The position numbers and the translations under genes were made by a program. From JBGTIS01 sp041745535 (GTDB lineage: Bacteria; Bacteroidota; Bacteroidia; Cytophagales; Cyclobacteriaceae), in contig JBGTIS010000146.1 in assembly GCA_041745535.1 (NCBI GenBank), positions 1 to 30,782 on the forward strand: DNA of 30,782 nt, in the 5' to 3' direction. Shown here piece after piece: positions 1 through 7,710 of this stretch. The notes beneath the pieces are model-generated. The model saw only the letters and a list, made by a program, of their open reading frames with translations. It searched no databases and was not told the DNA's origin. How positions within the stretch are numbered: the stretch's first letter is position 1; each line of letters starts with the position of its first letter.

Positions 1-809
1 GATGTGATTTCCCGCGACAGTCGGAGCGCGGCAGCCAGGGCGCCACCACTGCTCATTCCAGCCAGAATACCTTCTTCCTTACCCAATCGTCGGGTCATCA
101 GGGTGGCTTCTTCCTCACTTACATCAATAATTCGGTCTACGCGTTCTCTTTCAAATATCTTGGGCAGAAATTCGGGCGACCAGCGCCGGATGCCCGGTAT
201 GCTGGAGCCATCGGTGGGCTGGGTGCCTATGATCTGAATGGCAGGATTCTGTTCTTTTAAATACCGGGATACGCCCATAATGGTACCCGTGGTGCCCATG
301 GCAGAAACAAAGTGAGTAACTTCTCGGTGGGTATCCTTCCAGACTTCCGGACCGGTGGTCTGGTAATGTATTCTGTAATTATCAGGATTGGCAAACTGGT
401 TCAGCATATAATAACCCTCTTTCTCCATGTCTTCTGCCATTTCACGGGAATATTCTATGGTGCGGGCAGCGGGTGTCAGGATAACCTCCGCACCGTAGGC
501 TTTCATTGATTTTACACGCTCAGTGGTGGAGTTGTCGGGCATAATCAGGGTCATGTGCACGCCCATGGCCTGCGCGATCATGGCCAGCGCAATGCCGGTG
601 TTCCCACTGGTGGCTTCCACCAGCCGGTCGCCCCGTTTGATGTCGCCCCGGTCCAGCGCGCTTTTTATCATGTAATAGGCAGCCCGGTCTTTTACACTAC
701 CACCCGGATTCTGTCCTTCCAGTTTACCATATATTGTGACATTTTTAGCAGTGGGAATGTGGGTTAACTCAACTAATGGCGTATTGCCTATTAACTCAAA
801 CAGTGTCAT
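1..809 (-). CDS. cysM: Cysteine synthase B (O-acetylserine sulfhydrylase), 3' end cut by window edge
   Basis: PLP enzyme that makes cysteine from O-acetylserine and sulfide in the cytoplasm. 269 codons are visible from the ATG at 809-807; roughly the last 25-30 residues lie outside the window. Seen: GGSVKDRAA with the PLP lysine at K40, the substrate loop TSGNTG at residues 67-72, and a glycine-rich phosphate-binding loop GTTGT at 172-176. GSSIPGIRRW (201-210) follows, and this is the CysM rather than CysK version of that segment. The start codon overlaps the stop of the upstream serine acetyltransferase as ATGA (809-806), which suggests translational coupling. The enzyme uses the product of that neighbour. 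Some CysM enzymes also accept thiosulfate; nothing in the sequence decides this. Confidence 0.93.
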   Translation of the reverse strand, partial: MTLFELIGNTPLVELTHIPTAKNVTIYGKLEGQNPGGSVKDRAAYYMIKSALDRGDIKRGDRLVEATSGNTGIALAMIAQAMGVHMTLIMPDNSTTERVKSMKAYGAEVILTPAARTIEYSREMAEDMEKEGYYMLNQFANPDNYRIHYQTTGPEVWKDTHREVTHFVSAMGTTGTIMGVSRYLKEQNPAIQIIGTQPTDGSSIPGIRRWSPEFLPKIFERERVDRIIDVSEEEATLMTRRLGKEEGILAGMSSGGALAAALRLSREIT

Positions 810-1642
810 ATATGCGTTTTGTAAACTATTAAATCAATTTCATCTGTATCTTTATTGTGCATTTTAGCCTGATAATATATTTTCGTGAAAGGGGCGATGC
901 TTTTGGTGATCCACACATTGCCGCCGATAATGCTGTCGTGGCCTATCGTGGTGTCACCGCCCAGTATGGTAGCGCCTGCATACAGCACCACATTGTCTTC
1001 TACAGTAGGGTGGCGTTTTTTCTCAGCATCTTCTTTACTCACGCTGAGCGCGCCTAGTGTAACACCCTGATAAATTTTGACATGGTTGCCAATCTCCACG
1101 GTTTCTCCTATCACAATGCCGGTGCCATGGTCTATGCAGAAATATTCACCAATTTTGGCGCCCGGATGGATATCAATACCCGTTTTGCTATGCGCGTGTT
1201 CGGTGATGATTCTGGGAATTACCAGCACATTCAGTTTATGCAACTCATGCGCAATGCGGTAAGCGGCAATGGCATAAAAGCCCGGATAAGTGCGAATTAC
1301 TTCGCCTGAACTTTTGGCGGCCGGATCACCTTCATACATGGCTTTCACATCCTGATGTAACTTGCTATGGATAGTGGGAAGGGCATCAAAGAAAAGGGAA
1401 GCTACCTGTTCGCCCTCTGAAGTCCCTTTATCAGGATTCCTGTATAAAATCTGACCCAGTTGCATCTTCATCTCCTCCATGTGCAGGTCCAGTTCTTCAG
1501 AAGATGAGAATAGCTTTTTAGAAAAATCGGGAAAAAGCGTGCTGAGGAGTTCAACAAAAAACTGAGAGACAACAGCAGGAGAAGGGCAGTCAGGGCATTG
1601 CTTATGCGCCAGATATAGTTTATTCAAAAATTCCTTATCCAT
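806..1642 (-). CDS. cysE: Serine O-acetyltransferase
   Basis: Transfers acetyl from acetyl-CoA to L-serine, the committed step of cysteine synthesis. The protein has 278 residues. The N-terminal half is helical. From about residue 150 it has the left-handed beta-helix typical of hexapeptide acyltransferases (HSKTGIDIHPGAKIG, then DHGTGIVIGE at 171-180, YQGVTLGALS at 191-200 and ILGGDTTIGHDSIIGGN near 226-242). Histidines in the TGIDIHPGA and DHGTG segments match the catalytic region of the family. It sits directly upstream of cysM with a 4-bp overlap and 108 bp downstream of the cystathionine gamma-synthase/lyase gene. The three are probably one transcription unit, although the 108-bp gap could hold a separate promoter that I cannot identify. 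The long N-terminal domain resembles the EpsC/SAT form of the family. Confidence 0.95.
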   Translation of the reverse strand: MDKEFLNKLYLAHKQCPDCPSPAVVSQFFVELLSTLFPDFSKKLFSSSEELDLHMEEMKMQLGQILYRNPDKGTSEGEQVASLFFDALPTIHSKLHQDVKAMYEGDPAAKSSGEVIRTYPGFYAIAAYRIAHELHKLNVLVIPRIITEHAHSKTGIDIHPGAKIGEYFCIDHGTGIVIGETVEIGNHVKIYQGVTLGALSVSKEDAEKKRHPTVEDNVVLYAGATILGGDTTIGHDSIIGGNVWITKSIAPFTKIYYQAKMHNKDTDEIDLIVYKTHI

Positions 1643-1750
1643 ACATGTGATTTATTCCTTATCATACGGGTATAACGTGAAAAATGATACTTGCCGCAGT
1701 GCCACTCCCCTAATATACTTTACAATTCACTACCTTTTCGGCGCTTGGTA

Positions 1751-2890
1751 CTAACCCAAAGCCTGTTCCAGATCAGCCAGCAAGTCTTCGGCATCCTCTA
1801 TACCCACGCTCAGTCGGATCAGCGAATCACTCAGCCCTACTTTCTGACGTTCTTCTTTCGGGATGCTGGCATGTGTCATGCTGGCAGGATGGCCCGCCAG
1901 TGATTCTACTCCGCCCAGCGATTCAGCCAGCGAAAATATATGGAATTTTTCCAGTGTCTGAATGGCGTCTTCCATCCGGTTTCCTTTCAGCACAAAAGAA
2001 AGCATGCCCCCGAAATCGCGCATTTGCTTTTTAGCGATTGCATAGCCGGGATGCGATTCAAAGCCGGGCCAGTATACTTTTTCCACCTTTGGATGACCCG
2101 CCAGGTATTCGGCTACTTTACGACCGTTTTCGCAGTGGCGCTGCATGCGCAAATGAAGGGTTTTGATGCCCCGTAATACCAGAAAACAATCCTGCGGACC
2201 GGGTACCGCTCCGCAGGCATTTTGCAGGAAAGCCAGTTTTTCTTCAATAGCCTGGTCGTTGGTAATGGTGCAACCCATTACGGTATCGGAATGTCCCGCC
2301 AGGTATTTGGTAATAGAATGAAGTGCAATATCCGCACCCAGGTCAAGCGGATTCTGCAAATAGGGAGATGCGAACGTATTATCTACCACCAGCGTGGCTT
2401 TGCTATTTTTGGCCAGGCCTGCGATGGCCTGGATGTCAATCACATTCATCATGGGATTGGTAGGCGTTTCCACCCAGAACATTTTGGTATTGGGCGTTAC
2501 ATATTCCGCTACCTTTTTTACATCGTGCATGGGCACAAAATGGAATTTAATGCCATACTGGGCAAACACTTTGGTGAAAATCCGATAGGTACCGCCATAC
2601 AGATCGTTGGTACTGATCACTTCGTCGCCAGGCTTCAGCATTTTGGCCACGGCATCGGTAGCGGCCATGCCTGAAGCAAAACACCGGGCAAATTTCCCGT
2701 TTTCAAGGGCCGCCAGGTTTTTTTCCAGGGCGGTACGGGTGGGGTTTTGGGTACGGGCATATTCATACCCCTGATGAACACCCGGCGATTTTTGCACGTA
2801 TGTGGAAGTCTGGTATACCGGCGTCATAATGGCTCCGGTAGAAGGATCGGGCTCGATGCCGGCATGTATTGCTTTGGTTCCGAATTTCAT
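1751..2890 (-). CDS. metB: Cystathionine gamma-synthase / gamma-lyase family PLP enzyme
   Basis: Cys/Met-metabolism PLP enzyme of 379 residues, normal for the family. Seen: YARTQNPTR (44-52) with the phosphate-contacting Tyr and Arg, SGMAA at 73-77, VVDNTFASP (168-176) with the cofactor-binding Asp170, and HSITKYLAGHSD (191-202) with the Schiff-base lysine K195. The C-terminal part includes SLGGVESLAGHPASMTH. Gamma-synthases (cystathionine from an activated homoserine and cysteine) and gamma-lyases (cysteine from cystathionine) share these motifs, so sequence alone does not separate them; the symbol is provisional. With cysE and cysM downstream, it links cysteine and methionine metabolism. 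I saw no SAM riboswitch signature in the 229 bp upstream (2891-3119). Confidence 0.85.
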   Translation of the reverse strand: MKFGTKAIHAGIEPDPSTGAIMTPVYQTSTYVQKSPGVHQGYEYARTQNPTRTALEKNLAALENGKFARCFASGMAATDAVAKMLKPGDEVISTNDLYGGTYRIFTKVFAQYGIKFHFVPMHDVKKVAEYVTPNTKMFWVETPTNPMMNVIDIQAIAGLAKNSKATLVVDNTFASPYLQNPLDLGADIALHSITKYLAGHSDTVMGCTITNDQAIEEKLAFLQNACGAVPGPQDCFLVLRGIKTLHLRMQRHCENGRKVAEYLAGHPKVEKVYWPGFESHPGYAIAKKQMRDFGGMLSFVLKGNRMEDAIQTLEKFHIFSLAESLGGVESLAGHPASMTHASIPKEERQKVGLSDSLIRLSVGIEDAEDLLADLEQALG

Positions 2891-3119
2891 GTGTTTTATG
2901 TTAAAATTACTTTCTTAATTAAAGGTATTTTGTCACCATTGTTTCATCATTTTTTATCGCAAGCATGAATCTACGCTGTCGGTCTTATCTGTTCTACGAT
3001 TTTTTTATGAGTAGTTCTGCCTTATCAACAAATAATTCTACTTTTAGCAATAAATACAGATTTGTACAACACTTCCGCAATTTTCAAAATTCTCGGGGCA
3101 TTCACCAATATTCAATCCT

Positions 3120-3833
3120 ATGATTTTTTCCCAGCTTGCCAAAACCAATGCAAAAAGCCTGATTCTGCTTATCTGGATGACCATAATGCCCTTGCTGGTA
3201 AGTTCTTTTATTACCTATTATGTGGTAGAAAATGAACCTTTGGTCAGCAATTTCGGGTTACCAGCCTGGACCATTTTTTTTCTGGCTACCTGCTTCAGCA
3301 TGGGATTGGCTTTAACGCCTACCACATTTATCGCTTTGCTCAGCGGCTATTTTCTGGGAATGAAAGCGCTGCCTTTTCTGGTAATTGCCTATTCAGCAGC
3401 TTCCCTGATCGGTTTTGGTATTACCAAATTCATCGATCATGGAAAACTGCTGGAAACCCTCTGTAACCTGCCGGGAAAATGGGGCAGAAACACCGAACGG
3501 TTTATCAATGGATTGAACCAGAACCAGTTTGCTATTGTGATTCTTTCCCGGATTTCACCGGTATTACCCTTTGCCATGATGAACGTGGTACTGTCGCTGG
3601 CGAAGGTGCGGCTCCGTGTTTTTCTGGTGGCAGGCATTATCGGGATGCTGCCCCGAACAGCGCTTTCCATATGGCTGGGCAGCCAGGCCCAGGACCTGAT
3701 TATGCTGGTTCGGGGTGGTAACTGGAGTGGCCCTTCCGGTCTTTTGCTTTCCGCTTTACTAATTGTTTCAGTGGTAGGATTGTATGTGTATATCAAGCGG
3801 ATTATGCAGAAATATGTGGAAAAAGCAGGATGA
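3120..3833 (+). CDS. VTT-domain (TVP38/TMEM64 family) inner-membrane protein
   Basis: A 237-residue, strongly hydrophobic protein. It has an N-terminal membrane segment (about 13-35), further hydrophobic stretches at about 50-100 and 138-190, and a last segment at about 206-225. The motif SRISPVLPFAMMN (143-155), followed by GMLPRT (175-180), is the hallmark of the VTT/SNARE-associated family that includes TVP38/TMEM64 and is related to DedA. Relatives have been linked to lipid scrambling or flipping and membrane homeostasis; the substrate here cannot be read from sequence. It stands alone on the plus strand, divergent from the metB-cysE-cysM cluster and convergent with the sulfotransferase gene. 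The upstream region holds CAGATTTG near 3057, only loosely like a Bacteroidota -7 element. Confidence 0.8.
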   Translation: MIFSQLAKTNAKSLILLIWMTIMPLLVSSFITYYVVENEPLVSNFGLPAWTIFFLATCFSMGLALTPTTFIALLSGYFLGMKALPFLVIAYSAASLIGFGITKFIDHGKLLETLCNLPGKWGRNTERFINGLNQNQFAIVILSRISPVLPFAMMNVVLSLAKVRLRVFLVAGIIGMLPRTALSIWLGSQAQDLIMLVRGGNWSGPSGLLLSALLIVSVVGLYVYIKRIMQKYVEKAG

Positions 3834-3908
3834 GATATACAGTTTGAACGCGTTACCGTTGCACTCAAATCCGCTCAATCAAATTTCAGCTTCCTTCTAC
3901 TTTGCTTG

Positions 3909-3927
3909 GGCGCGTTTAACGCCTTTT
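3909..3927. terminator. Weak terminator-like hairpin
   Basis: GGCG and CGCC arms (3909-3912 and 3920-3923) flank a 7-base loop and are followed by TTTT. This lies in the gap between the convergent VTT-domain gene and the sulfotransferase gene. The stem is short, so the call is tentative. Confidence 0.25.
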
Positions 3928-4045
3928 CCGGATGAGCTATCAGATCTCTCACAAAATTAAATGTTAAACCTATATTTTTTTTAATATCCTTATTTTCCAT
4001 TTTTTTTTATCCTTTTGGTATATATTTTTTCCTAAAATATTAATT

Positions 4046-4954
4046 TCAGACAAAATCTTTCCATTGGTGAAATTCTTTTCCAGTAAAAGTTTTTAAATTT
4101 TTAACATCTTCACGGTAAAAACTGGCAATCCATTTACGTTTATCAATAGAAAACTTGTCCACAGGCTGATCTGCTAAAACTTCATCCTTTAAAAAATCCA
4201 GAGATTTTACAATCATCTTTCTAATAATTATGCGGAGGGAAGCAGGAAAAACTTTTCTGTATATATTTTTTGCCCGGTTGTCACTTTCTTTCGAGATCAT
4301 GCGCATAGTTTTTTTGTAGATTGCCGGGTTCTTCAACATGACAGTTTTATTAAGATTGATTTCCTGTATGGTAGTTAACGGGGGTACTTTTAAAAAAAGA
4401 AAACAGGAATTTACTGTAGGAAAAGGGTCCGTTTTAAGGTCTTCCGTTATTACAATGTGAATATTTTCTTTTTTAAATGTCTCAGAATATATTTTTAACC
4501 ATCGGCTATAACAGCTTTGATGATAATAAAAAGGAAGAGAATTATCAGAATTGGGTTCCTGATCTTTGTTTGATAAGAATGCCTCATCAAAGGGACGCTT
4601 TTCAAAACCAGTTCCAACCAACCAGTTATAATGAGAAATAACTCTGTCAATAGGATTTCTAAGGATAAAAATAAACTTAGGAGATACATTAGTTTTCTTT
4701 ATTCTTTCCACTACTTTCCTAGACATCATATACGCAGTACTCGACTCACCTTTATATATACAGTTCTTTCCTTTTGAAAAAAGGGAAAGATAATAAGCTT
4801 CGCCTATGCCATATCGTTCATCGCTGCTGAAATAACCTGTTTCCTTGTCAGGTGACATCCAGATTTCAGGATGTTGATTTAGATAAAAATGCAGAGAAGT
4901 TGTGCCTGATTTACCAGCACCTGGTACAAATAAATTGGGCCATTGATCATCCAT
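4046..4954 (-). CDS. Sulfotransferase (PAPS-dependent, Sulfotransfer family)
   Basis: A 302-residue cytoplasmic-type enzyme with no signal peptide. Seen: PGAGKSGTTSL (11-21), the 5'-phosphosulfate-binding loop that holds PAPS, and RNPIDRVISHY (99-109), the 3'-phosphate-binding motif. A WMSPDKETGYF segment (32-42) is typical of bacterial and heparan-type sulfotransferases. The acceptor is unknown; sugars or lipids are possible. The gene and its 3' flank are visibly richer in A+T than the surrounding genes, and relatives often sit in exopolysaccharide or surface glycan loci, so recent transfer is plausible. It lies 31 bp downstream of the DUF6503-like lipoprotein gene on the same strand and may be cotranscribed with it. 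No other glycan-synthesis genes are adjacent. Confidence 0.88.
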   Translation of the reverse strand: MDDQWPNLFVPGAGKSGTTSLHFYLNQHPEIWMSPDKETGYFSSDERYGIGEAYYLSLFSKGKNCIYKGESSTAYMMSRKVVERIKKTNVSPKFIFILRNPIDRVISHYNWLVGTGFEKRPFDEAFLSNKDQEPNSDNSLPFYYHQSCYSRWLKIYSETFKKENIHIVITEDLKTDPFPTVNSCFLFLKVPPLTTIQEINLNKTVMLKNPAIYKKTMRMISKESDNRAKNIYRKVFPASLRIIIRKMIVKSLDFLKDEVLADQPVDKFSIDKRKWIASFYREDVKNLKTFTGKEFHQWKDFV

Positions 4955-4985
4955 CTGTCAAAAAAAATAATTACTTGCTAATTTT

Positions 4986-5738
4986 TTATAAAAGCTCAAC
5001 CACTATATTTCTCAATTCAATTCTTGAAAGTTCATTGAGTGCTCCCTGTTCAAACAATTCATCAAAATCATTAATGGACTCAACCGGGTAGGGACCTTCG
5101 TAGTTGATGTAATCGGCAAAATAAATACCGTTGATTGTTCGTGGGTTAATGGCTTTTCTGAAACGGCTACCGCCCTCATCGGTTTGGTACTTATAAGCCA
5201 GATAGTCCATCTGATGCGTTTGCTGGTGGAACCAGTACACAAATACATCTTCAAAGTCTTTGCCGCCCTTTGTTTCTTTAAAGGTAATATGCACTTTATG
5301 ATAAGGCTCGCCGGCAATGGTGGCTTCTCCTAAATATTCTTTGATTACCGCCGGATCGTTCAACGGATAAGGAAGCAGGGTAAAATAGGCTACTGAATTT
5401 AAAGAGCTGGCATATTTGGTGCTGTCTTTTTTGCTCAGATCCATAGCCTTCCCATTAATTTCTCTGATATAATGGGTATTACTCAATATATCGTGTCCCG
5501 TTTCCGTAGCATCGGTAAACCAGCTTTCGTACTGGTAATGTCCATTGTCCAGGGCAATTTTGTAGTGCCTTTTCCGGAAGTCAAATTCAATTACGGCCTG
5601 TTGGTAATGTTCGCCGCCATGGTGGGCAATGGTCTGGTCAATAATTTTTTGTGCCTTGGATTTTTGCTCACATCCTGCCATTAACCCGGCTACGCAAAGT
5701 AAAAAAGCATTCAGTATAAAAAACGCGCGTATCATCAA
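4986..5738 (-). CDS. Putative lipoprotein, DUF6503-like
   Basis: A 250-residue protein with a lipoprotein signal peptide: a hydrophobic run from residue 4 to 20 ending in the lipobox LMAGC (Cys23). The mature part begins with a KIIDQTIAHHGGEHY segment, as in a Bacteroidota family of uncharacterised lipoproteins that I recall as DUF6503. It then shows many short beta strands with polar/hydrophobic alternation, reminiscent of the LolA/LolB-like outer-membrane lipoprotein fold. That fold resemblance is my inference. It is likely anchored in an envelope membrane facing the periplasm. The sulfotransferase gene follows after 31 bp and the DinB-like gene precedes it by 70 bp, all on the minus strand. 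Function unknown. Confidence 0.7.
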   Translation of the reverse strand: MMIRAFFILNAFLLCVAGLMAGCEQKSKAQKIIDQTIAHHGGEHYQQAVIEFDFRKRHYKIALDNGHYQYESWFTDATETGHDILSNTHYIREINGKAMDLSKKDSTKYASSLNSVAYFTLLPYPLNDPAVIKEYLGEATIAGEPYHKVHITFKETKGGKDFEDVFVYWFHQQTHQMDYLAYKYQTDEGGSRFRKAINPRTINGIYFADYINYEGPYPVESINDFDELFEQGALNELSRIELRNIVVELL

Positions 5739-5808
5739 TCACATCAGGTTTACTGGTACTTAAAATTTTCGGCAATTGTCGCGGGTTGCCTTTGTGCTGT
5801 AAGTTAAT

Positions 5809-6384
5809 TTAATATTTCAAAATATCAAGATGCTGACTCCACTTGCCCACTTCAGTTTCGTAGCGGTTGGCCATAATTCTGGAAATTTTAGCAATGTGCG
5901 ACAGGTCATGCACCATCCAGCTGGCCATCAGCTCTTTCACCGATAGCTTTCCCCATATAGAAAAGTCTTCGGTTACGTTCAGGTTGCTAAGTTGTATTTG
6001 TAGTCTTCTGATTTCTGCCAGGTTTAATTCCCGCAGAAATTTAAACTCTTTCAATAAACTGTTAATAGCTTTATCGGGTACTTCTTCAGGAGGCATTAGT
6101 TTTTCGTACAAGCCTAGCAGGGAAGGCCTGTGCCCATCTAATATGGTCTTGATATTGGGTAACCAGGTATCTTCCTCATTAAGGATGAGGTAGTGCATTA
6201 TCTGATGAATCCCCACTTCATGGTCGCTGGTCGAAGCCGTCCAGTCACCGCTGAGGTCAGCCAGCAAAGTTTTTAATACGGTGGGCGTTCTTTCTAAAAT
6301 TTCAAGGCATTTCCTCAGTGTGAATGAGTCATCAGAATGTAATGTGTTTTCTTGGTCGGTACGCATATAGTAAAAGTGTTTCAA
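5809..6384 (-). CDS. DinB-family (DinB_2 fold) putative metal-dependent protein
   Basis: A 191-residue protein predicted to be mostly alpha-helical. It contains the pattern of the DinB/YfiT four-helix bundle: a first histidine in QIMHYL (H64) and a paired HDLSH (H159, H163) followed by IAKISRIMANRY near the C-terminus. These three histidines would bind one divalent metal. Family members include bacillithiol or mycothiol S-transferases and many proteins with no known substrate, so no specific reaction is assigned. M7 (6366) is a possible alternative start. A perfect TAttTTTG element on the minus strand at 6449-6442 would give a leader of about 50 nt. Confidence 0.75.
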   Translation of the reverse strand: MKHFYYMRTDQENTLHSDDSFTLRKCLEILERTPTVLKTLLADLSGDWTASTSDHEVGIHQIMHYLILNEEDTWLPNIKTILDGHRPSLLGLYEKLMPPEEVPDKAINSLLKEFKFLRELNLAEIRRLQIQLSNLNVTEDFSIWGKLSVKELMASWMVHDLSHIAKISRIMANRYETEVGKWSQHLDILKY

Positions 6385-6441
6385 ATGGACTGATTAGTGA
6401 GTAGTTGGAAAAACAGATATTACGGTAAAGGTATATTAAAT

Positions 6442-6449
6442 CAAAAATA
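6442..6449 (-). promoter_or_regulatory. Bacteroidota -7 promoter element for the DinB-like gene
   Basis: Read on the minus strand this is TATTTTTG, a full match to the TAnnTTTG consensus of the Bacteroidota primary sigma factor. It lies about 58 bp before the start codon. No clear -33 TTTG partner is visible at the expected distance, so support is moderate. Confidence 0.4.
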
Positions 6450-6685
6450 GTTTGCTCAAAGTTAAGCTTTTAAAAAGTAATATAGATTTTTCTTTCGCTT
6501 AATTTACAAAGGTAAGGATTTTGTTTTGTAAGAGATTGCACTTACCGCTAATTATATGGCAATAATTGGTTTATAGGCTATGGCAATAGGAGACGTTCTA
6601 TTCTGTAACGCGTTAGAAAATTTTCTGCCTGATAAAACTTTTTTGGCTTTAGCGCGATTTGATAGTAATATTGCGCTCCTACTTT

Positions 6686-7660
6686 ATGGATGTAACACTA
6701 CATGATATCCGAGCCCCGATCGCTGCTGAAATGGGTGACTTCGAAAAGAAGTTCCGCTCTTTTATGAAGAGCAAAGTAATGCTGCTCGACCGGATTATGA
6801 GCTATATTGTGAAGCGAAAGGGCAAGCAAATGCGGCCTATGTTCGTTTTCCTGAGTGCGGGTATTTCCGGCAACATTACCGAAGCCACCTATCGGGGTGC
6901 CGCGCTTATTGAACTGTTGCATACCGCTACCCTGGTACACGACGATGTAGTAGATGACGCAAACCTGCGCAGGGGTTTTTTCTCTATCAATGCTTTGTGG
7001 AAAAATAAAATAGCCGTGCTGGTAGGCGACTATCTGCTTTCCCGTGGCCTGCTGTTGTCGGTTGATAACGACGATTTTGATCTGCTCAAAATTGTGTCGA
7101 ACGCGGTAAGAGAAATGAGCGAAGGGGAACTGTTGCAGATGGAAAAGGCCAGAAACCTGGACATTACCGAAGACATATATTACGAGGTGATCCGGCAAAA
7201 AACAGCTTCACTCATCGGGTCGTGTTGTGCGGTAGGGGCTGCCTCTTCCGGAGCCGATGCCGATACCGTAGAGCGCTTCAGAAGGGTAGGGGAGAAAGTA
7301 GGGATGGCTTTTCAGATCAAAGACGACCTGTTCGATTACGGCACCAGTGAAATTGGGAAACCATTGGGTATTGATATCAAGGAAAAGAAAATGACCCTTC
7401 CGTTGATTTACGCCCTGCAAAAAGCCACCTGGCTGGAAAAAAGAAAAATCATTTACATCATTAAAAACCAAAGCGATAAGCCTAAAAAAGTAAATGAGGT
7501 AATTGATTTTGTGAAAAAATCAGGTGGGCTGGAATATGCCAAACAGGTGATGTCGCGCTATTATACAGAAGCTATGGAAGAGATCAATGCTTTTGATGAT
7601 TCGGTATATAAAACCTCGCTGGCCAAACTGGTAGAGTTTACTATCAATAGAGAAAAATAG
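6686..7660 (+). CDS. Polyprenyl diphosphate synthase (octaprenyl/solanesyl type)
   Basis: A trans-isoprenyl diphosphate synthase that lengthens an allylic diphosphate with isopentenyl diphosphate; in Bacteroidota it normally supplies the menaquinone side chain. From the ATG at 6686 it has 324 residues, the usual size. A TTG at 6659 in the same frame would add nine residues with no family support. Seen: the first Asp-rich motif DDVVD (86-90) within LLHTATLVHDDVVDDANLRRG, and the second motif DDLFD (213-217) within FQIKDDLFDY, both needed for magnesium and diphosphate binding. GKQMRP (46-51) is the expected IPP-binding region. No bulky residue is obvious just before the first motif, consistent with a long-chain product; chain length is not otherwise readable. 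Convergent with the TlpA-like gene. Confidence 0.92.
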   Translation: MDVTLHDIRAPIAAEMGDFEKKFRSFMKSKVMLLDRIMSYIVKRKGKQMRPMFVFLSAGISGNITEATYRGAALIELLHTATLVHDDVVDDANLRRGFFSINALWKNKIAVLVGDYLLSRGLLLSVDNDDFDLLKIVSNAVREMSEGELLQMEKARNLDITEDIYYEVIRQKTASLIGSCCAVGAASSGADADTVERFRRVGEKVGMAFQIKDDLFDYGTSEIGKPLGIDIKEKKMTLPLIYALQKATWLEKRKIIYIIKNQSDKPKKVNEVIDFVKKSGGLEYAKQVMSRYYTEAMEEINAFDDSVYKTSLAKLVEFTINREK

Positions 7661-7699
7661 CCTGTACAGGCACATCGTTTATTTGGAGTTATACAGGCT
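7659..7699. terminator. Possible bidirectional terminator hairpin
   Basis: AGCCTGTA (7659-7666) and its exact reverse complement TACAGGCT (7692-7699) bracket the 50-bp gap between two convergent genes. The left arm also contains the self-complementary CCTGTACAGG. There is no U-tract, so termination is an inference from position. Confidence 0.35.
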
Positions 7700-7710
7700 G
7701 CCACCGCGCC

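Noticed and set aside
2891..3119. Possible SAM or other riboswitch upstream of the cystathionine gamma-synthase/lyase gene
   Set aside because: The minus-strand leader lacks the conserved GGCGGAGGGA-type core of SAM-I, and I could fold no comparable structure by eye.
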